A stretch of 64,000 nt of DNA from Prorocentrum cordatum (GCA_963575745.1 CAUYUJ010016308.1:100001-164000); one strand, 5' to 3'; counted from the first letter of the stretch, positions 29,926-41,824 are shown. Notes: generated by a model from the letters alone, not told the origin. Program-made: numbers and translations.

Positions 29926-30440
29926 TCACCCTGACACACCTACCACTCTGACCCTAGCGCCGCTGTACCAATCCTAACACCCTAGCGCACTGACCATTAA
30001 CACTGACCATGAGCATAAACGTTACACCCTACCACCCGGACCCTAACCCTAACACCATAACCCTACCACCCTAACCCTGACCTTAAACCTAGCACCCTAC
30101 CCCTAGCACCCTAACCCTAACCCTGACATCCTAGCCCTAACCCCAGAACCCTGACCCTAACACCCTAACATGAACTCCCAAACGCTAAAACTGCAACCCT
30201 GAGCAACAGCCCTAAACCTAACAACTTATCTCATCCCCAAATCCATGGCTCTCCCGCTACCGCATACCTCAACCCTATCACCCTAATCCTAGCACGCTAG
30301 CCCAAACACCGTAATCCTAAGCACACTTCCCAAACACTAACTCTAACCCTGACCCTTATACCCAAACCCTATCACCTAAACCCTAAGCACGAGCCCTGAG
30401 CATTATTCTCAGCTCTGACGCCCATACCCTACCCGTACCA
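29926..30440 (+). repeat. Degenerate telomere-like (CCCTAA)n array
   Basis: Dozens of CCCTAACCCTAA, CCCTGACC and ACACCCTAACC variants over about 500 bp, with further scattered units at 30,600-30,760. The strand is C-rich on plus. Exact hexamer or heptamer runs are short, so this looks like an old interstitial array rather than an active telomere. Confidence 0.75.
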
Positions 30441-30779
30441 CCCTACAGTTGAGGCCAGTCCACAAGAAATCCAACCCTGAGAACCCAGGGCGTCCATTGG
30501 TTCTTGGTGTGGGAACGTCACGCTCTCCATTGCAAAACCATCGAAACCCAAGAAACTCAGGGCACCCTACCCTGGAGGCGAGCAGGGTGTTTCTTGACTT
30601 GGGCTTCCACTGTAACCCGAACACTATGACCCAAACCACTCTAACGCGAACACGATCACCTGGACTCAGACAACCTAACGCCCCAGCATGAGCATCCAAA
30701 CCTTACCAAGCATCAAGACCCTTTCATCCGAATCCTTTGGCTGACGCCCTAAGCCTAACCATGCGTTGGATCGCGACGC

Positions 30780-31340
30780 CTGCTCGTCCACCGCCCGAGC
30801 AGGGGGGAAAGGGGGGTGGGGGGGCGAGGAACCTCCTCTCCCCCTCTCCGGCGCAAGGGAGGGCAGGGGGGGGAGCCGAACCACCCCCGCACTTGGAGAG
30901 GAGGGGGGTGGGGGAGAAGGTGGGGAAACAGACGCCCTGGAAGGGGGCAAGGGGAGGGGGGCGGGGGGAGGGGGCGTCAGCCCCCCCCTCTCATTGGAGG
31001 GCGACGGCCGGCGCTCGTTCCTACTCTACCCATCTGCCACATGACCTTTAATACTCCCCAGATACATATGCAAGATTTTGAGGCTCGCTGCGCTTCGCTT
31101 TCTAATCTTGATGTTGGCGCCTACATGTCTAATGGACTCTGCGATTCGCATATTAATGTAGCCGTAGTGTTGCTACGACCGTTTCCCGAACCTGACGTTT
31201 GGGTGGCTAACCTGGCGACGCCCCGATTGGCAACACACCCGACGCGTTCCGTCCAAACCGAACGACAGGTTCGGCACTCGCCCAACACGAAGGGACGGCA
31301 GCTGCGGTCGCCAGTTGTCTCGCGCCGGAGGAGGCGGTCG
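30780..31340. other. G-rich stretch and unannotated sequence
   Basis: 30,795-31,000 is dominated by G runs (AGGGGGG). The rest shows nothing recognisable. Confidence 0.45.
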
Positions 31341-31344
31341 CAAA

Positions 31345-31820
31345 AGACGGATGTAGCCGAGGCTCAAACGAGAGTACCAATCCCACGCATGGATATGGCC
31401 GGCGCTGAGGCGGTAGCACAAATCTTGGAAATCGGGGCTTGGCCAGCACCATTTTTCCTTGAGGGCTGTGGGAACCGTACGAGTGGAACGGCATCACAAT
31501 AGTCAATGAGGGGCGCGGCTGGCGCTGCGAAATGAGTGCCGCGTTCCATGAAGGATTTGGCCAGCACGCAGACGGCAGCATGACTCCCAAACAGGGGTGT
31601 GGCCAGCGCTCGGGCGAGAGCACCAATGCCATCCATGAATGGGGCTTGTGCGCGACCGGCAACATCATCTGAAATGAGGGCTGTGGCCGGCTCTGAGGCG
31701 GCAGTACCGCTCGTATTGGAGAGTATGGTCAGTGCTGGGGTGGATGCGCCAATCTTGGATCAGGATGCGGCCACGGACGGGCGAGAGCACCATTGCCGAA
31801 GTACTTCGAACCGTACGAGC
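31345..31820 (+). repeat. ~48 bp degenerate tandem repeat
   Basis: Eight to ten units with GTGGCC(A/G)GCGCT, GGGCGAGAGCACCAATGCC and CATGAATGGGGCT segments in recurring order. Confidence 0.6.
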
Positions 31821-31946
31821 GAATCGAAGGAGGAGGTGAAGGAGGATTAGGTTAGGTTAGGCACGCCACTGGACCCGCCACCTCATGCAGGCACAGAAAC
31901 CCCTGCACGACACGGCGAGCCCGTGAAATCACTGCATCCATCCAGT

Positions 31947-32055
31947 TGAGGAGGAGGAGGAGGAGGAGGAGGAGGAGGAAGAGGAGGAGGAGGAGGAGGA
32001 GGAGGAGGAAGGGGAGGAGGTGAAGGAGGAGGAGGAGAAGGAGGAGGGGGAAGAA
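31947..32055 (+). repeat. (GGA)n homopurine tract
   Basis: About 100 bp of GGA/GAA repeats, followed by short purine-rich sequence. Confidence 0.9.
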
Positions 32056-32450
32056 GAAGTGGGCTGTGAGAAAGCTGAGAAAAAGTGCAAGCGATGATCC
32101 TACCTACGGCCCCACATGAAGGCAGGGTTCACATAGCGTCCCCCCAGGAGCTTCACTTGCGGGTCCAGTCTCAAACTTCGCACGGCGTCCTTCCGCCGGT
32201 CTCGGCACACCTATCACACGGATCGTGTCCCAGAGGGACGTAGTTCACATGCGGCCATACTCAGAAAATTCGCGTAACTTCACGTCCCCCCGCGTATGTC
32301 GACTGTCTCCTCACACGGATCGTACGCCACAGGGAGTTGCACGGACGGCCCCAGAGCCATGGCTCGAATCCCGCCGCCTCGTCCATGCAGGCACACCCCT
32401 GACATGGATCGTGAGTCTGGGTTGTTTGTAGTGCTTCACGGGAACTGGCG
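32056..32450. other. No gene recognised
   Basis: A loose duplication of ACGTAGTTCACATGCGGCC-like and TCACACGGATCGTG motifs occurs at 32,215-32,345. No gene recognised. Confidence 0.4.
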
Positions 32451-32454
32451 GCGT

Positions 32455-32775
32455 GTGTTCTTTTGGAGCTCCCTTGGGGCCTCTGTGGGACCCTCTGGGG
32501 CCCCTCTTGGCCGTCTTGGGGCCCTCTTGGGTCGTCTCGGAGCCCTCTTGGGCTTCCTGGGGCTCTCTTGGGGGCCTCTTGGGCAATCGGGTGCCCGCCC
32601 CGTGGGGCTATCTTGGGCGCGCCCCTGGGCGTCTGGGGGGCGCGCTGCACGCCGTCTTGGGGCCAACTTGGGCGTCTGGGGGCTCTGTTGGGCCGTTTCG
32701 GAGCTGCCTTAAAAGCCTCTTGTGCCGTCTTGGGGGGATCTCGGGAGCCTCTTGGGCCGTCGTGGGATGCAGGAT
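32455..32775 (-). repeat. CCAAGA-GGCCC minisatellite, opposite orientation
   Basis: CTTGGGGCCCTCTTGGGC-type units of 12-15 bp. This is the complement of the CCAAGAGGCCCC repeat found in family C elements. Confidence 0.75.
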
Positions 32776-33049
32776 GTTCGGAATGACGAGAACGTCAAAA
32801 TCTGTCAAAAACCTAGGAGAGACGTTGATGTTGGCATGTCGCGGCGCTCTCGCGAGTCTTGCGGGCCCGTTTGGGAGCCGTCCTTGGGCGCTGTGGGCCG
32901 TCGGGAAGCCATGAAAAGCGCTTCAGCTCATGGTTCGGCGCGCGGGCGGCCGTTCGAAAGGTGCCCGGGGGCCAGGGAGCACCGGCGAAAAAGGAACAAG
33001 GTATGGGGGGGGGCCATCCGGATTTTGTCCATGCAGGATTATACATACA

Positions 33050-33053
33050 TACA

Positions 33054-33092
<39 letters not shown>

Positions 33093-33129
33093 GTGTATAT
33101 ATATATATATACAATATATATATATATGT
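33050..33129. repeat. (TA)n microsatellite
   Basis: TATATATA tracts broken by CACATATGTG. Confidence 0.95.
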
Positions 33130-33184
33130 AACCGCCACCGCGCTTGCAGCGGTGTCGGCCTCAGCCATTTCGTTGGTATGATGT

Positions 33185-33420
33185 GAGTTGTTGCGTGGTG
33201 GATGTGTAGGCTATGTGGTGCCGGCTATATATTGTGTAAGCTGTGTGGTGCAGTCTGCGTGGTGCAAGCTGCGTGGTCTGAGGGATGTGCTGCGAGCTGG
33301 GAGGTGCAAACTGTATGGTGCAAAGCTTTGAGGCGGAAGCTCGGAAGGTGCAGTCTGCGCGGTGCACCCGAACCGTGCGGCGCAAGCTGCGTGGTGCAAG
33401 ACGTGCGATGCAGGCTGCGT
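33185..33420 (+). repeat. ~15 bp tandem repeat (GTGTGGTGCAAGCTG)
   Basis: About 14 degenerate copies. The complement of this motif forms the array at 37.68-37.87 kb. Confidence 0.72.
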
Positions 33421-33635
33421 TGGGCCGCCACGGGCGGCCACGTGGTGGCCACGTGGTGGCCACGGCGGCCACGTGGCGGCTGCGTTGGGCGGCCACGGGC
33501 GGCCACGCGGCGGCCACGCGGCGGCCACCGGGCGGCCACGGGCGGTCACGGGGCGGCCACGGGCGGCCACGGGGCGGCCACGGGGCGGCAGCGGGCGGCC
33601 ACGAGGCGGCCACGGGGCGGCCACCAACAAGTGGT
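33420..33635 (+). repeat. GGCGGCCAC minisatellite
   Basis: About 20 units of 9-11 bp (GGGCGGCCACG, GTGGTGGCCAC). Confidence 0.88.
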
Positions 33636-33929
33636 CGGGTTGCACACCCAGTTCCTTAGCAGAAGGAGCAAGAACCACTAAATGCAAGCACTGTTGGGGG
33701 AAAAGCCACAGGCCGTCCCTGAAGAACTGGGGTGGGGCTTTCTGGAATGTATTCGCTGGAAGCCCAAACGAATCAAGCCGGCCGGAAATGGAGGTCAAAC
33801 AGAAAACACAACGATCAAACATTATGTTAGCCAGCGGGGACCAAAAACATTAATTTCTTGGAATATATGCCGTGCAGTCTGGGGGTGTAGTCAGTGTGGT
33901 GCAATCTAGCTGGTACACAGCATTGCCAA

Positions 33930-34065
33930 GCAGTGGAAAGCAGCGCAAGCAAATGCAACGCCATGCACACCAATGCGACGCAATCTAATGCGATGCGCAA
34001 TAATGCCGAACAGTGCAATGCGATGTAATACAAGCCAATGTAAGATAACGCAAAGCAATGCAAAC
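33930..34065 (+). repeat. Degenerate AATGCGATGC short repeat
   Basis: Recurrent CAATGC, AATGCGA and GCAATG words over 130 bp. Confidence 0.6.
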
Positions 34066-34319
34066 CTCGCATTTCAAGCGGGGGTGGGTGCAACGGGGAA
34101 GGGGGGTGGTGCACCGGGGCGGCGGCGGCGGACGGGAACGGGGACGGCGGGCCAAGATCCGCCCCCGTGCCCCCTGGCACGCTGAGGCGTGCTAGAATGT
34201 CAAGTGCCGTCTGGTAGGGTTTTGTATTCGTCTTCGGGGCTCCCACCTCCTCGGGAAGCGCCTCGTCGCGTGCACTGGCCAGGCTTCTGGGGCGTCCCTG
34301 GGCGGCCATGGCACCTCCC

Positions 34320-34790
34320 TGGGGCTCTCCAAGGTTTCCAGGACGGCCCAGGAGGCCCCCAAGACGGTCCAAGAAGGCGGGCCCCGAGTCGCCGAACAAT
34401 CGCTCGAAGAGGCCCAAGACGGCCCCCAGAAGGCCTACGAAGCCTTCAAGGAGCCCCAAACAAATGTTGGTGTTCCCTGCACTTTTGACGGATTTGGGCG
34501 TTCTCGCCTTTCGGGCTTCCGACGCTCCAAGACGGACTAAAAAGCCCCCGAAGTCATACCAAAACGGCCCAAGAAACCTCGAAGAGAGCCCCAATACATC
34601 CTAAGAACGCCCCAAGACGGCCCAAGAGGTGCCCAAGACGGCCCAGCCCCAAGACGGCCCCAACAGGGGCCACAGAGAGGGATCACGAACCGAAACTTCG
34701 AGCCTCCAGAGGCCCTGACGAGGCCCCGAAACGGCTCCCAAGAGGCCTCAAAACTGCCTCAAAGAGGCCCCTGAGAGGCCCCCCACGAGA
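34320..34790 (+). repeat. Diffuse CCAAGACGGCCC repeat
   Basis: Scattered 12-13 bp units (CCAAGACGGCCCC, CCAAGAGGCC) with much divergence. Same family as in family C elements. Confidence 0.6.
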
Positions 34791-35280
34791 TTCCAACGAA
34801 CATACACTAAACTTATAATCCACCACCCCAGCACGGTGACGGACTTGCCATAGGCAGCTGGATACGGACCTTCTATTGGGAAAAAGACGGCAGCGACGGA
34901 CGGGAACGGGGCCGCCGGGCCAACAGCCAGGTCCAGTTCCTTAGAGGAGAAGCAAGCGCCCCGAACTGCAACCAGTGCTTGGGGAATCTGTTCCGAACAA
35001 TCCCAAAAGCGCGGCGCGGGACATCCAGGGAGCACTTGAAAACACATACAGCCTGGCGGCCAAGGTATGCAGTCCTCATTCTTCGAAGACGCGAGGCAGG
35101 ATACCCAGGGAGCACGGTCACACTTTGGGCCTGGCGAGCGCAGCATGCAGCGTGCGCAAGGCGGGTGTGAAACTCTTTCCCAAAACAGGGGTATTAATAG
35201 TGTCACTAAGAAATTGAATAAGACCGCCACGGTTTCGCCGTGTCAACGCCGGTGGCCGCCGCATTGACGCCCACTTGTGG
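34791..35280. other. No gene recognised
   Basis: A loose duplication, GGGAGCACTTGAAAACAC and GGGAGCACGGTCACAC, occurs near 35,028 and 35,110. No gene recognised. Confidence 0.4.
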
Positions 35281-35289
35281 GCAATCGTC

Positions 35290-37262
35290 CGGCTATGGGC
35301 TGCCCATAATTCCGAATTATCGGAAACACATGGCCTCACGACTGCACGGGAACTCCTGGGGAATGAAAATTACGTGTTGTGGTTCCGAATTTCCTATATC
35401 CGAGTTACGGAAAACCTGTAAGCACCACGAAAACCCTCAATTTTCATAATGATCCAAATGCCCCATAATTTCGAAGTGTGGAAAACACGGAATCACCACA
35501 AACATACTGTTCTGTGGTGATTTCAACTTTCCCCAAATTCAAAAATATGCGAAAGCCCCGATTCACAATAAAAAAGGGTTGCGTTTTGTGGTGATTCTAA
35601 ATTTTCCACACATTCCCAATTGAGGTGATCACCACGACAAACAATCTTTTTTATAAGGTGGTTCCAGGCTTCCCATCATTCTGAATAGTGGGAAACCCAG
35701 AATCTTTACAAAAGAACGTGTTCCGTGGTGATTCCAGGTAACCTAAAAGTCAAAACTATGGGACACCTGGAGTCACAACAAGACAAAGAACGTGTTAAAG
35801 TGGTCACCCCAGGTTTACCATAATTCCGAATCATGGGAAACCCAAAATCTTCACGACAACAAATATGTTCATTCCGGGTTTCCCATCATTCCGCGCTATG
35901 AAAAACCTGGAATCACTACAAGAAAATGTTTTTGTGGAGATTCCAACCTTCCCACATTCTGAATTGTGCGAAACACGGAACCACCACAAAATAAAGTGTT
36001 TTCGTGGTGACTCCAGGAATCCCATAATTCCGAATTTTGTCAATCCCAGACTCACCATGAAAATTAGCGTTTTCGTCGTCGTTCCAAGTTCCCCAGAATT
36101 CCAAATTATGGGCAGCCCAGAATCAAAGTTCAAACTATGTTTTTATAAAGAGTCCAGGGTGCCCAGACTTCCAAATTATGGTAAACTCGGAATCGCCACC
36201 CCAAAACTGACGCTCTTGTGGTGATTCCAATTTTGCCATAATTCCAAGGTGTGGGAGCTCCGGAGTCACCACCACAAAGAATGCAATTGCAGTGAAATCA
36301 AATGTCCCATAATTCCGAAATATGGAAAACCAGAATTACCACAAAATGATTGTTTTTGTCGTGGTTCCAAATGTTCTACACTTCCGAAGTACGGGAAACC
36401 TGGAATGATCACATAAAAGAATGCGTTTTTGCAATGATTGCAAATTGCCCATCATTCAGAATTATGGAAACCCCGGATCACCACAAATAATAACTGTTTT
36501 GGTGGTGATTCCAAGCTGTCCATCATTCAGAGTTATGGGAAAGCCAGAAACACCACCAAATGATGATGTTTTGTGGTGATTCCAAGTTCAGAAGACTTCC
36601 CAATAGTGAGACACCCGGAATCACTGCGAACAAACAACCTTTTTGTGATTTTAAAATTCCCATAATTCCGAAGTGTAGGCAACCCGCAATCACCACAAAA
36701 CATTGTATTTAACAGAGATTCCAAATTTCCCATACAGCCGGAATATGGAAAACCCCGAATCACAACAACAAACATTGTTTGTATAATTCGGAATTATGGG
36801 AAACCCAGAATCCCCCAAAAAAGACAGTTTTGTTTGTTTTGATCCCGGGCTTTGCACAATCTGGAATTATGGGCAACCTGTAATCACCACCAAAAACATA
36901 TATATATATATATATATGTGGGTAGTGATTCCGGGTTCCCCATGACTCGGAATTATGGGGAACCTGGAGTCACGCCGAAAACACACCCGTTTGAGTGATG
37001 ATTCGGGGCTTCCCATAATTCGAGATTCTGCAAAACCTGGAATCAACACAAAAATACAAATCTTTTTGTTGTGATTCCATGCTTCCGACACTTCGGAATT
37101 ATGGGAAACCTGGAATCTCCACACGAAAACATTATTTGTTGTTGTGATTCCAGGTTTCCCAGAATTCGGAATGCGAATTTCGAGAAACGTAGCGACCACG
37201 CCGCGGGCCCCCGGTGTCCCATCATTCGCATGTTCCGAACTGTTGAATTGTGGGAAACCCAT
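35290..37262. repeat. AT-rich satellite of dyad-symmetric ~70-75 bp units
   Basis: About 25 units. Each unit reads GTGGTGATTCCA, GGTTTCCCATAATTCCGAA, then the complement TTATGGGAAACC, TGGAATCACCAC, and an A/T-rich spacer such as AAAAAC..GTTTT. Every unit can fold on itself around the AATTCCGAATT centre. Base composition is markedly more AT-rich than the surrounding DNA. A small (TA)n lies at 36,898-36,916. Nothing coding; open frames across it are fragmentary. Confidence 0.88.
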
Positions 37263-37680
37263 ACCTGGACGGCAGCCCCACTTGGAGGTTTCGCCACGTT
37301 GCCGCCCGTGGCGGCCTCGATGTCGCTCACTCTGGGGATCCGCCCAGGTTTCGCCGCGTCGCCGTCCGTTGCCCACCACCTCCGCCCACTGCAGCCCGAT
37401 GCCGCTGGAGGGGCCCGCTGCCGCCAAGGCTTCGCCGCGCTGCCGTCTGCGGCCGCCTCGCTGCCGCTTGCGGGGTGCGCCGAAGATTCGCCGCGCGGAC
37501 GCCCGTGGCAGCCCGATGCCGCCGCGTGGCCGGCCGCGCGGAGGGCCCGCCGAGGTCTCGCGGCGACGCCGCCCGTGGCAACCGCGTGGCCGCCCGAGGA
37601 GTCGCCCCGCTGCCGCTTCCGGGGGGGGGGGCTCCGCCGAGGAGTCGCCGCGCTGCCGCCCCGTTGCCGCCTCGCCGCCA
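37263..37680. other. GCCGC-rich sequence, no gene recognised
   Basis: Dense CGCCGC/CGCTGCCGC words give open frames in several registers. The composition changes abruptly from the AT-rich satellite to the left. Confidence 0.45.
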
Positions 37681-37682
37681 CG

Positions 37683-37925
37683 CTGCCACATGGCTTGCAC
37701 CCCAGCCCGCACCACAGAGCTTCCAGCCAGTGCAGCTTGCACCGCGTCGGCAGCACCAAATAGCCTGCGCCACATGGCTTGCACCACATAGCCCACACTC
37801 AACATAGCGTGCACCACATGGCTTCCACCACATAGCCTGCTCCAGAAGCTTGCACCATGGAGCGTTCCACATTGTGATCACTCACTGCTTGGGCTCCACA
37901 CTGGCAACCATGTCTCTGAGTCGAA
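37683..37925 (-). repeat. ~15 bp tandem repeat (TTGCACCACATGGC) and CACTGCTTGGGCTCCAC end
   Basis: About 10 units of CTTGCACCACATAGC type, the complement of the array at 33.2-33.4 kb. It ends with CACTGCTTGGGCTCCACACT, also found at the end of the 21.9-22.4 kb array. Confidence 0.65.
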
Positions 37926-39235
37926 AAATCCCAAGTCTGTCAAGTGGAGAGGACATCGAACACGGAACAAGGTCGAAGAGGCGGGTCTGTTTCCCGATGC
38001 CGCAACAAATTTCAAAAAGGATTGACGCAGAAAGGAAGGAATGTGGGAAACCCACTGAAGCAAATCCCAGGCTCCAGCGCTTCGGAAAATAGTGTCCTTG
38101 CGCCTGTCGCGCCGATCTCGCCAAACTGACCCATCAGGTCGGCGGGTGGGAAAGAAGAATGGAACCCCTGCGGCAGAAGACCCTGAACAGCGTAACTTAC
38201 ACAGTTCACGATGGAGGGCCTCGATGGGCCACACATGCAGGGGGCCCGGGCTCCCTCACTGGGCGTTCGACGAAATATATGAACCATTACAGACAAGCTG
38301 CTCAGGGAGCCTGGAGCCTCGATCCTCGAACCCCTGCAGCCTCGACTCTCGGTTCTCGCTCCTCGACCTGGATCCTCGGTCCTCGCAACATCTGCCATTT
38401 GATCCTCTGGCCTCGATCCTCGACCCCCGCAGACCGAGCGGCGGGCGCGCGCCCTGCCCTCCTGCTGGCAGTTGGCGAGGAACTCCACCAGCCGCCTGGA
38501 GAACTTGGCCCGCTGCTCGTCGAGCTGGGCGGGGGGCGAGGGAGCGACGACCCCCACGTGCTACGACGGGGGGGGGGGCGGCCGAGGGTTAGAACAGCAA
38601 AATCGGCGGAGCCCACAGAAGCTCCAAGACGGGCCAAGAGTGCCACAAGAGGCCCCGAAGACAGTCCAAGACGCCTTGACGGCCTCCAGACGGCCCAAGA
38701 GGCCTGCAAAGCGCCCCAAGAGGCCTCCAGGGTTGGCGGCACCAGCCGTAAGGCCTTCGCAATCAGCGGTGATCTGGGTTACCGGGTGGAGGGCCGGGGC
38801 GGGGGAGGTGCAGCCCCACGTATGCCCGCGACCACCAGTACTGCGCACCCCCCTCGGACCTGCGCAGCCGACAAGGTCAGGCTATCCGGGGGGGAGGGGG
38901 GTGCGGGCCCGATAGCCCGTGCTATTGGCGAGCCCTAAACCAACTCTCTCTTACTCGGCCGAGCACTGCCCAAAACCTTCACGCAGGGCCCCGTGGCAAC
39001 GATTGCCCCTGCTTCCTTCCGCCCGCGCTCTTGCCCTGGAAAGCTGGGCGGCGGGAGTGGGACGGGCATGGCAGACTGAAGCCTCCCCATCGAAACCTTG
39101 GGATGTCGGCCTGAAAGACGCACTTGCCAACCACACAGGGACAACGTGCTACGGAAGCGTCTCTCCGATTGTTTCACTGAGTTGTCGCTCTCTGATTCCC
39201 ACCGAACCTGAACATCCGAGAAATCGTTACATGCA
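37926..39235. other. No gene recognised
   Basis: TCCTCG-rich words lie at 38,310-38,430 and CCAAGA-GGCC units at 38,600-38,735. Open frames show no recognised domain. Confidence 0.45.
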
Positions 39236-39239
39236 ACGT

Positions 39240-39372
39240 TCCTGTGCAGAAGAACAGCGCCAACGTGACGAAACAACCATTTCACCAACGCGCCAGAACA
39301 ATGATTCCACCAACCTGCCAAGACACTTACTACACAAACGCGCCAAGACACTTATCACGGCAGCTTTGTGTC
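39240..39372 (+). repeat. ~24 bp degenerate tandem repeat
   Basis: Units built on ACCAACGCGCCA(G/A)(A/G)AC and ACACTTACTAC or ACACTTATCAC, about five copies. Confidence 0.55.
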
Positions 39373-39390
39373 GTGCCGCGTTCGGCGTTG

Positions 39391-40604
39391 AAATCCCACC
39401 AGCCCTTTGGGCGTGAGTGGTTTAGCGAGCTCTCTCTGTCCTCAACCCCCCTTCTTCCCCTTCGGGGAGGGGTTTACCCCTCCCCCTACCCCCTCCCCCT
39501 GGGCCGGGAGAGGGGGGGCCGCGGGTCGTCAGGGGGGTCAATTTCGACTCCTGGGAGGGCTAAAACCGACACCCCTCACGAGGATTCTGGCCCCGACGGG
39601 GGGGAGGAGAAAAAACCCTCTCCTCTTCTTGGAAGCGAAAATCATTGATTTTACTACGGTTTCGGCCCCATTTTGGCCTTCTGCGGGGGCAGCGCTCCTC
39701 TTCCTTCATAGCAAAATCATGGATGTTCCGAAGGTCTTGGGCTCATTTTGTCCTTCTCAGGGGGCAGCGCTCATTTGCGCTTCTGAGGAGGTCGCAAGAG
39801 GCCCCAAGCTGGCTCCAAGAGGCCCCCAGGAGGCTCCCAAGAGGCCTCCAAGAGGCCCCCAAGAGGCCCCCAAGAGGCCCCCAGAGGCCCCCAAGAGGCC
39901 CCCAAGAGGCCCCCAAGAGGCCCCAAGACGCCCCAAGAGGCCCCCAAGAGGCCCCCAAGAGCCCCCAAGAGGCCCCCAAGAGGCCCCAAGAGCCCCCAAG
40001 AGGCCCCCAAGAGGCCCCACGAGGAGCCCGAACGACTCACACCAGGACGAGGGGCCCGAACGACTCGCACCACGAAGAGCCCGAACGACTCACACCATAA
40101 GGAGGGGCCCGAACGACTCACACCAGTACGAGGCGCCCGAACGACTCACACCACGAGGAGCCCGAACGACTCACACCACGACGTGGGCCTCGAACGACTC
40201 ACACCACGAGGAGCCCGAACGAGTCACACCAGGAGGAGGCGCAGCGCTCATACAAGCCCCCCAAGATGGCCCCCAGAGGTCCACCAGATGGCCCCAAGAG
40301 GTCCCCAGGTGGCCCACAAGAGGTCCCCAGGAGGCACCACGAGGCCTCCAAGAGGCCCCCAAGATACCCCCAAGAGGTCCCCAAGAGGCCCCAAGAGGCG
40401 CCGAAACGAACAACTCGCACGCGGACGAGGTGCCCAAACGCCTCACCTCACAAGGAGGATGTACAAGGAGGCGGGAGGAAGGAGGAACAGGGGAGATATG
40501 CGGGGCCAAGCGGACACACGCCTGAAAAACACCACTGTCGGCATGCTTCGCGAGAGTTGCTGCTGTGAGATGGGCTGGTGGGGATACGCGAAGCGTTAAG
40601 AATT
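39391..40604 (+). mobile_element. Family C 1.2 kb repeat element, copy 2
   Basis: Collinear with 4,771-5,992 at high identity: the left end AATCCCACCAGC, the AAAATCATTGATTTTACTAC segment, the CCAAGAGGCCCC and CCCGAACGACTCACACCA arrays, then CAGGGGAGATATGCGGG and GCTGGTGGGGATAC. An extra 40,240-40,430 stretch of GGTCCCCAAGAGG-type units replaces part of the second array. The 372-codon open frame through it is a repeat artefact. Confidence 0.75.
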
Positions 40605-41480
40605 TGACACTGCGGGGACCGTTCTAACTTGAACGATCGGCCGTTCCGAAACATGATATAGATTAACATCGACCAGCTCTTGGTCGAGCGCGGCGTTTCA
40701 CGTGGAACACAGCGGCGGGGCCGCCGCCAGTCGACACGACGCGAACCTACCGTACACTAGCGCGCCAGGAAAAGGGTGACGACCGCATGCTGTGTTTGGC
40801 CACGCCTGGTCATCTTCCGCCTGGGAACCCTTAAGATGACGGCCTGAAGGAACAACTGCCCAGAAAAGAGGGAGCACCTGATCTGGACGCTTCTCTCGAG
40901 ATCACCCCGGAGGCCTTTCAGAATGTGCCCGCTGGCCTTCCAGCGAGACGTGCACGCAAGACCTGCAGAACAGGGGGGGGGAACGAGGGGGGAGGGTACA
41001 CCGAGCGTCCAAGAGAAAGGGGGGGGAAGAGAGGGGAAAGAGTGGGGTAAAAAGAGAGGGGGGGGCAAGACCTACAAAAAAGGGGGGAGAGAGGGGGAAC
41101 AAAAAGAGGGGAAGAGACAGGGAGACTGTCAAGCCGTAGTCCAGGTCCACGTCCAAGTGCACCGCACGTCGGACGAAGCGTCCCGCTGATCTCGCACGCA
41201 AAGGGGGGCGGGCTGGGCGCCGCGAGTACCACCGCCACCAGCCGCCCCAGGCCGAAGGAGGGAGATTGTGTGTTCCGTCGCGGCGCGGGAGAGGCGATCC
41301 GCTCGCGCGTCGAGCCGCCTGGGCTGCGGAATGGCGGATCTGTCCCGCGCGCAATGCGGCGGAGAGCCAGAGGAGGGCAGCCGCGGAGGGGGAGCAAGGG
41401 ATTGGAGTTTGGTCGGGCACGTTCCCGTGCAGGCGGATCTCGGACGAAAGAAACCACGCAACGCAAACTATTCAAAACCT
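40605..41480. other. No gene recognised; G-rich purine tract 40,970-41,130
   Basis: AGGGGGGG-rich purine sequence in the middle. No recognised gene on either side. Confidence 0.45.
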
Positions 41481-41484
41481 ACTT

Positions 41485-41560
41485 AAACAAACATCGTCCC
41501 CAGACTATACTTTTTGCTGAACGAATGTTCCTCCTGTAGAGGGACAGGCCCGACTTCAGA
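41485..41560 (+). repeat. Dispersed repeat with CAGACTAT and GAGGGACAGGCC
   Basis: ACATCGTCCCCAGACTATAC, GCTGAACGAATG and TCCTCCTGTAGAGGGACAGG match the blocks at 26.55-26.77 kb. Confidence 0.65.
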
Positions 41561-41573
41561 TTGGAGCCCCCTG

Positions 41574-41731
41574 GGCATCAGCATCAGCATCAGCATAAGC
41601 ATCACCATCAGCATCAGCATCACCATCAGCATCATCGGCATCAGCATTCTCATCATCATCAACATCATCATCACACTCATCAACATCAGCATCAGCACAA
41701 GCATCAGCATCAGCATCAGCATCAGCAACAG

Positions 41732-41763
<32 letters not shown>

Positions 41764-41824
41764 GCATCATCAGCATCAGCATCATCATCATCATCATCAG
41801 CATCAGCATCAGCATCATCATCCA
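41574..41824 (+). repeat. (CAT)n/(CAG)n microsatellite
   Basis: About 80 triplets of CAT, CAG and some CAA. All frames open, none meaningful. Confidence 0.95.

Noticed and set aside
29926-30440. Active telomere or chromosome end
   Set aside because: Units are too degenerate and lie inside the window with ordinary sequence on both sides.
32340-32400. tRNA-like GGCTCGAATCCCGCC string
   Set aside because: Resembles a T-arm by chance; no acceptor, D or anticodon stems could be built around it.
35290-37262. CRISPR-like array
   Set aside because: Units are contiguous, diverged and dyad-symmetric, with no constant repeat alternating with unique spacers, no cas genes, and the window looks eukaryotic.
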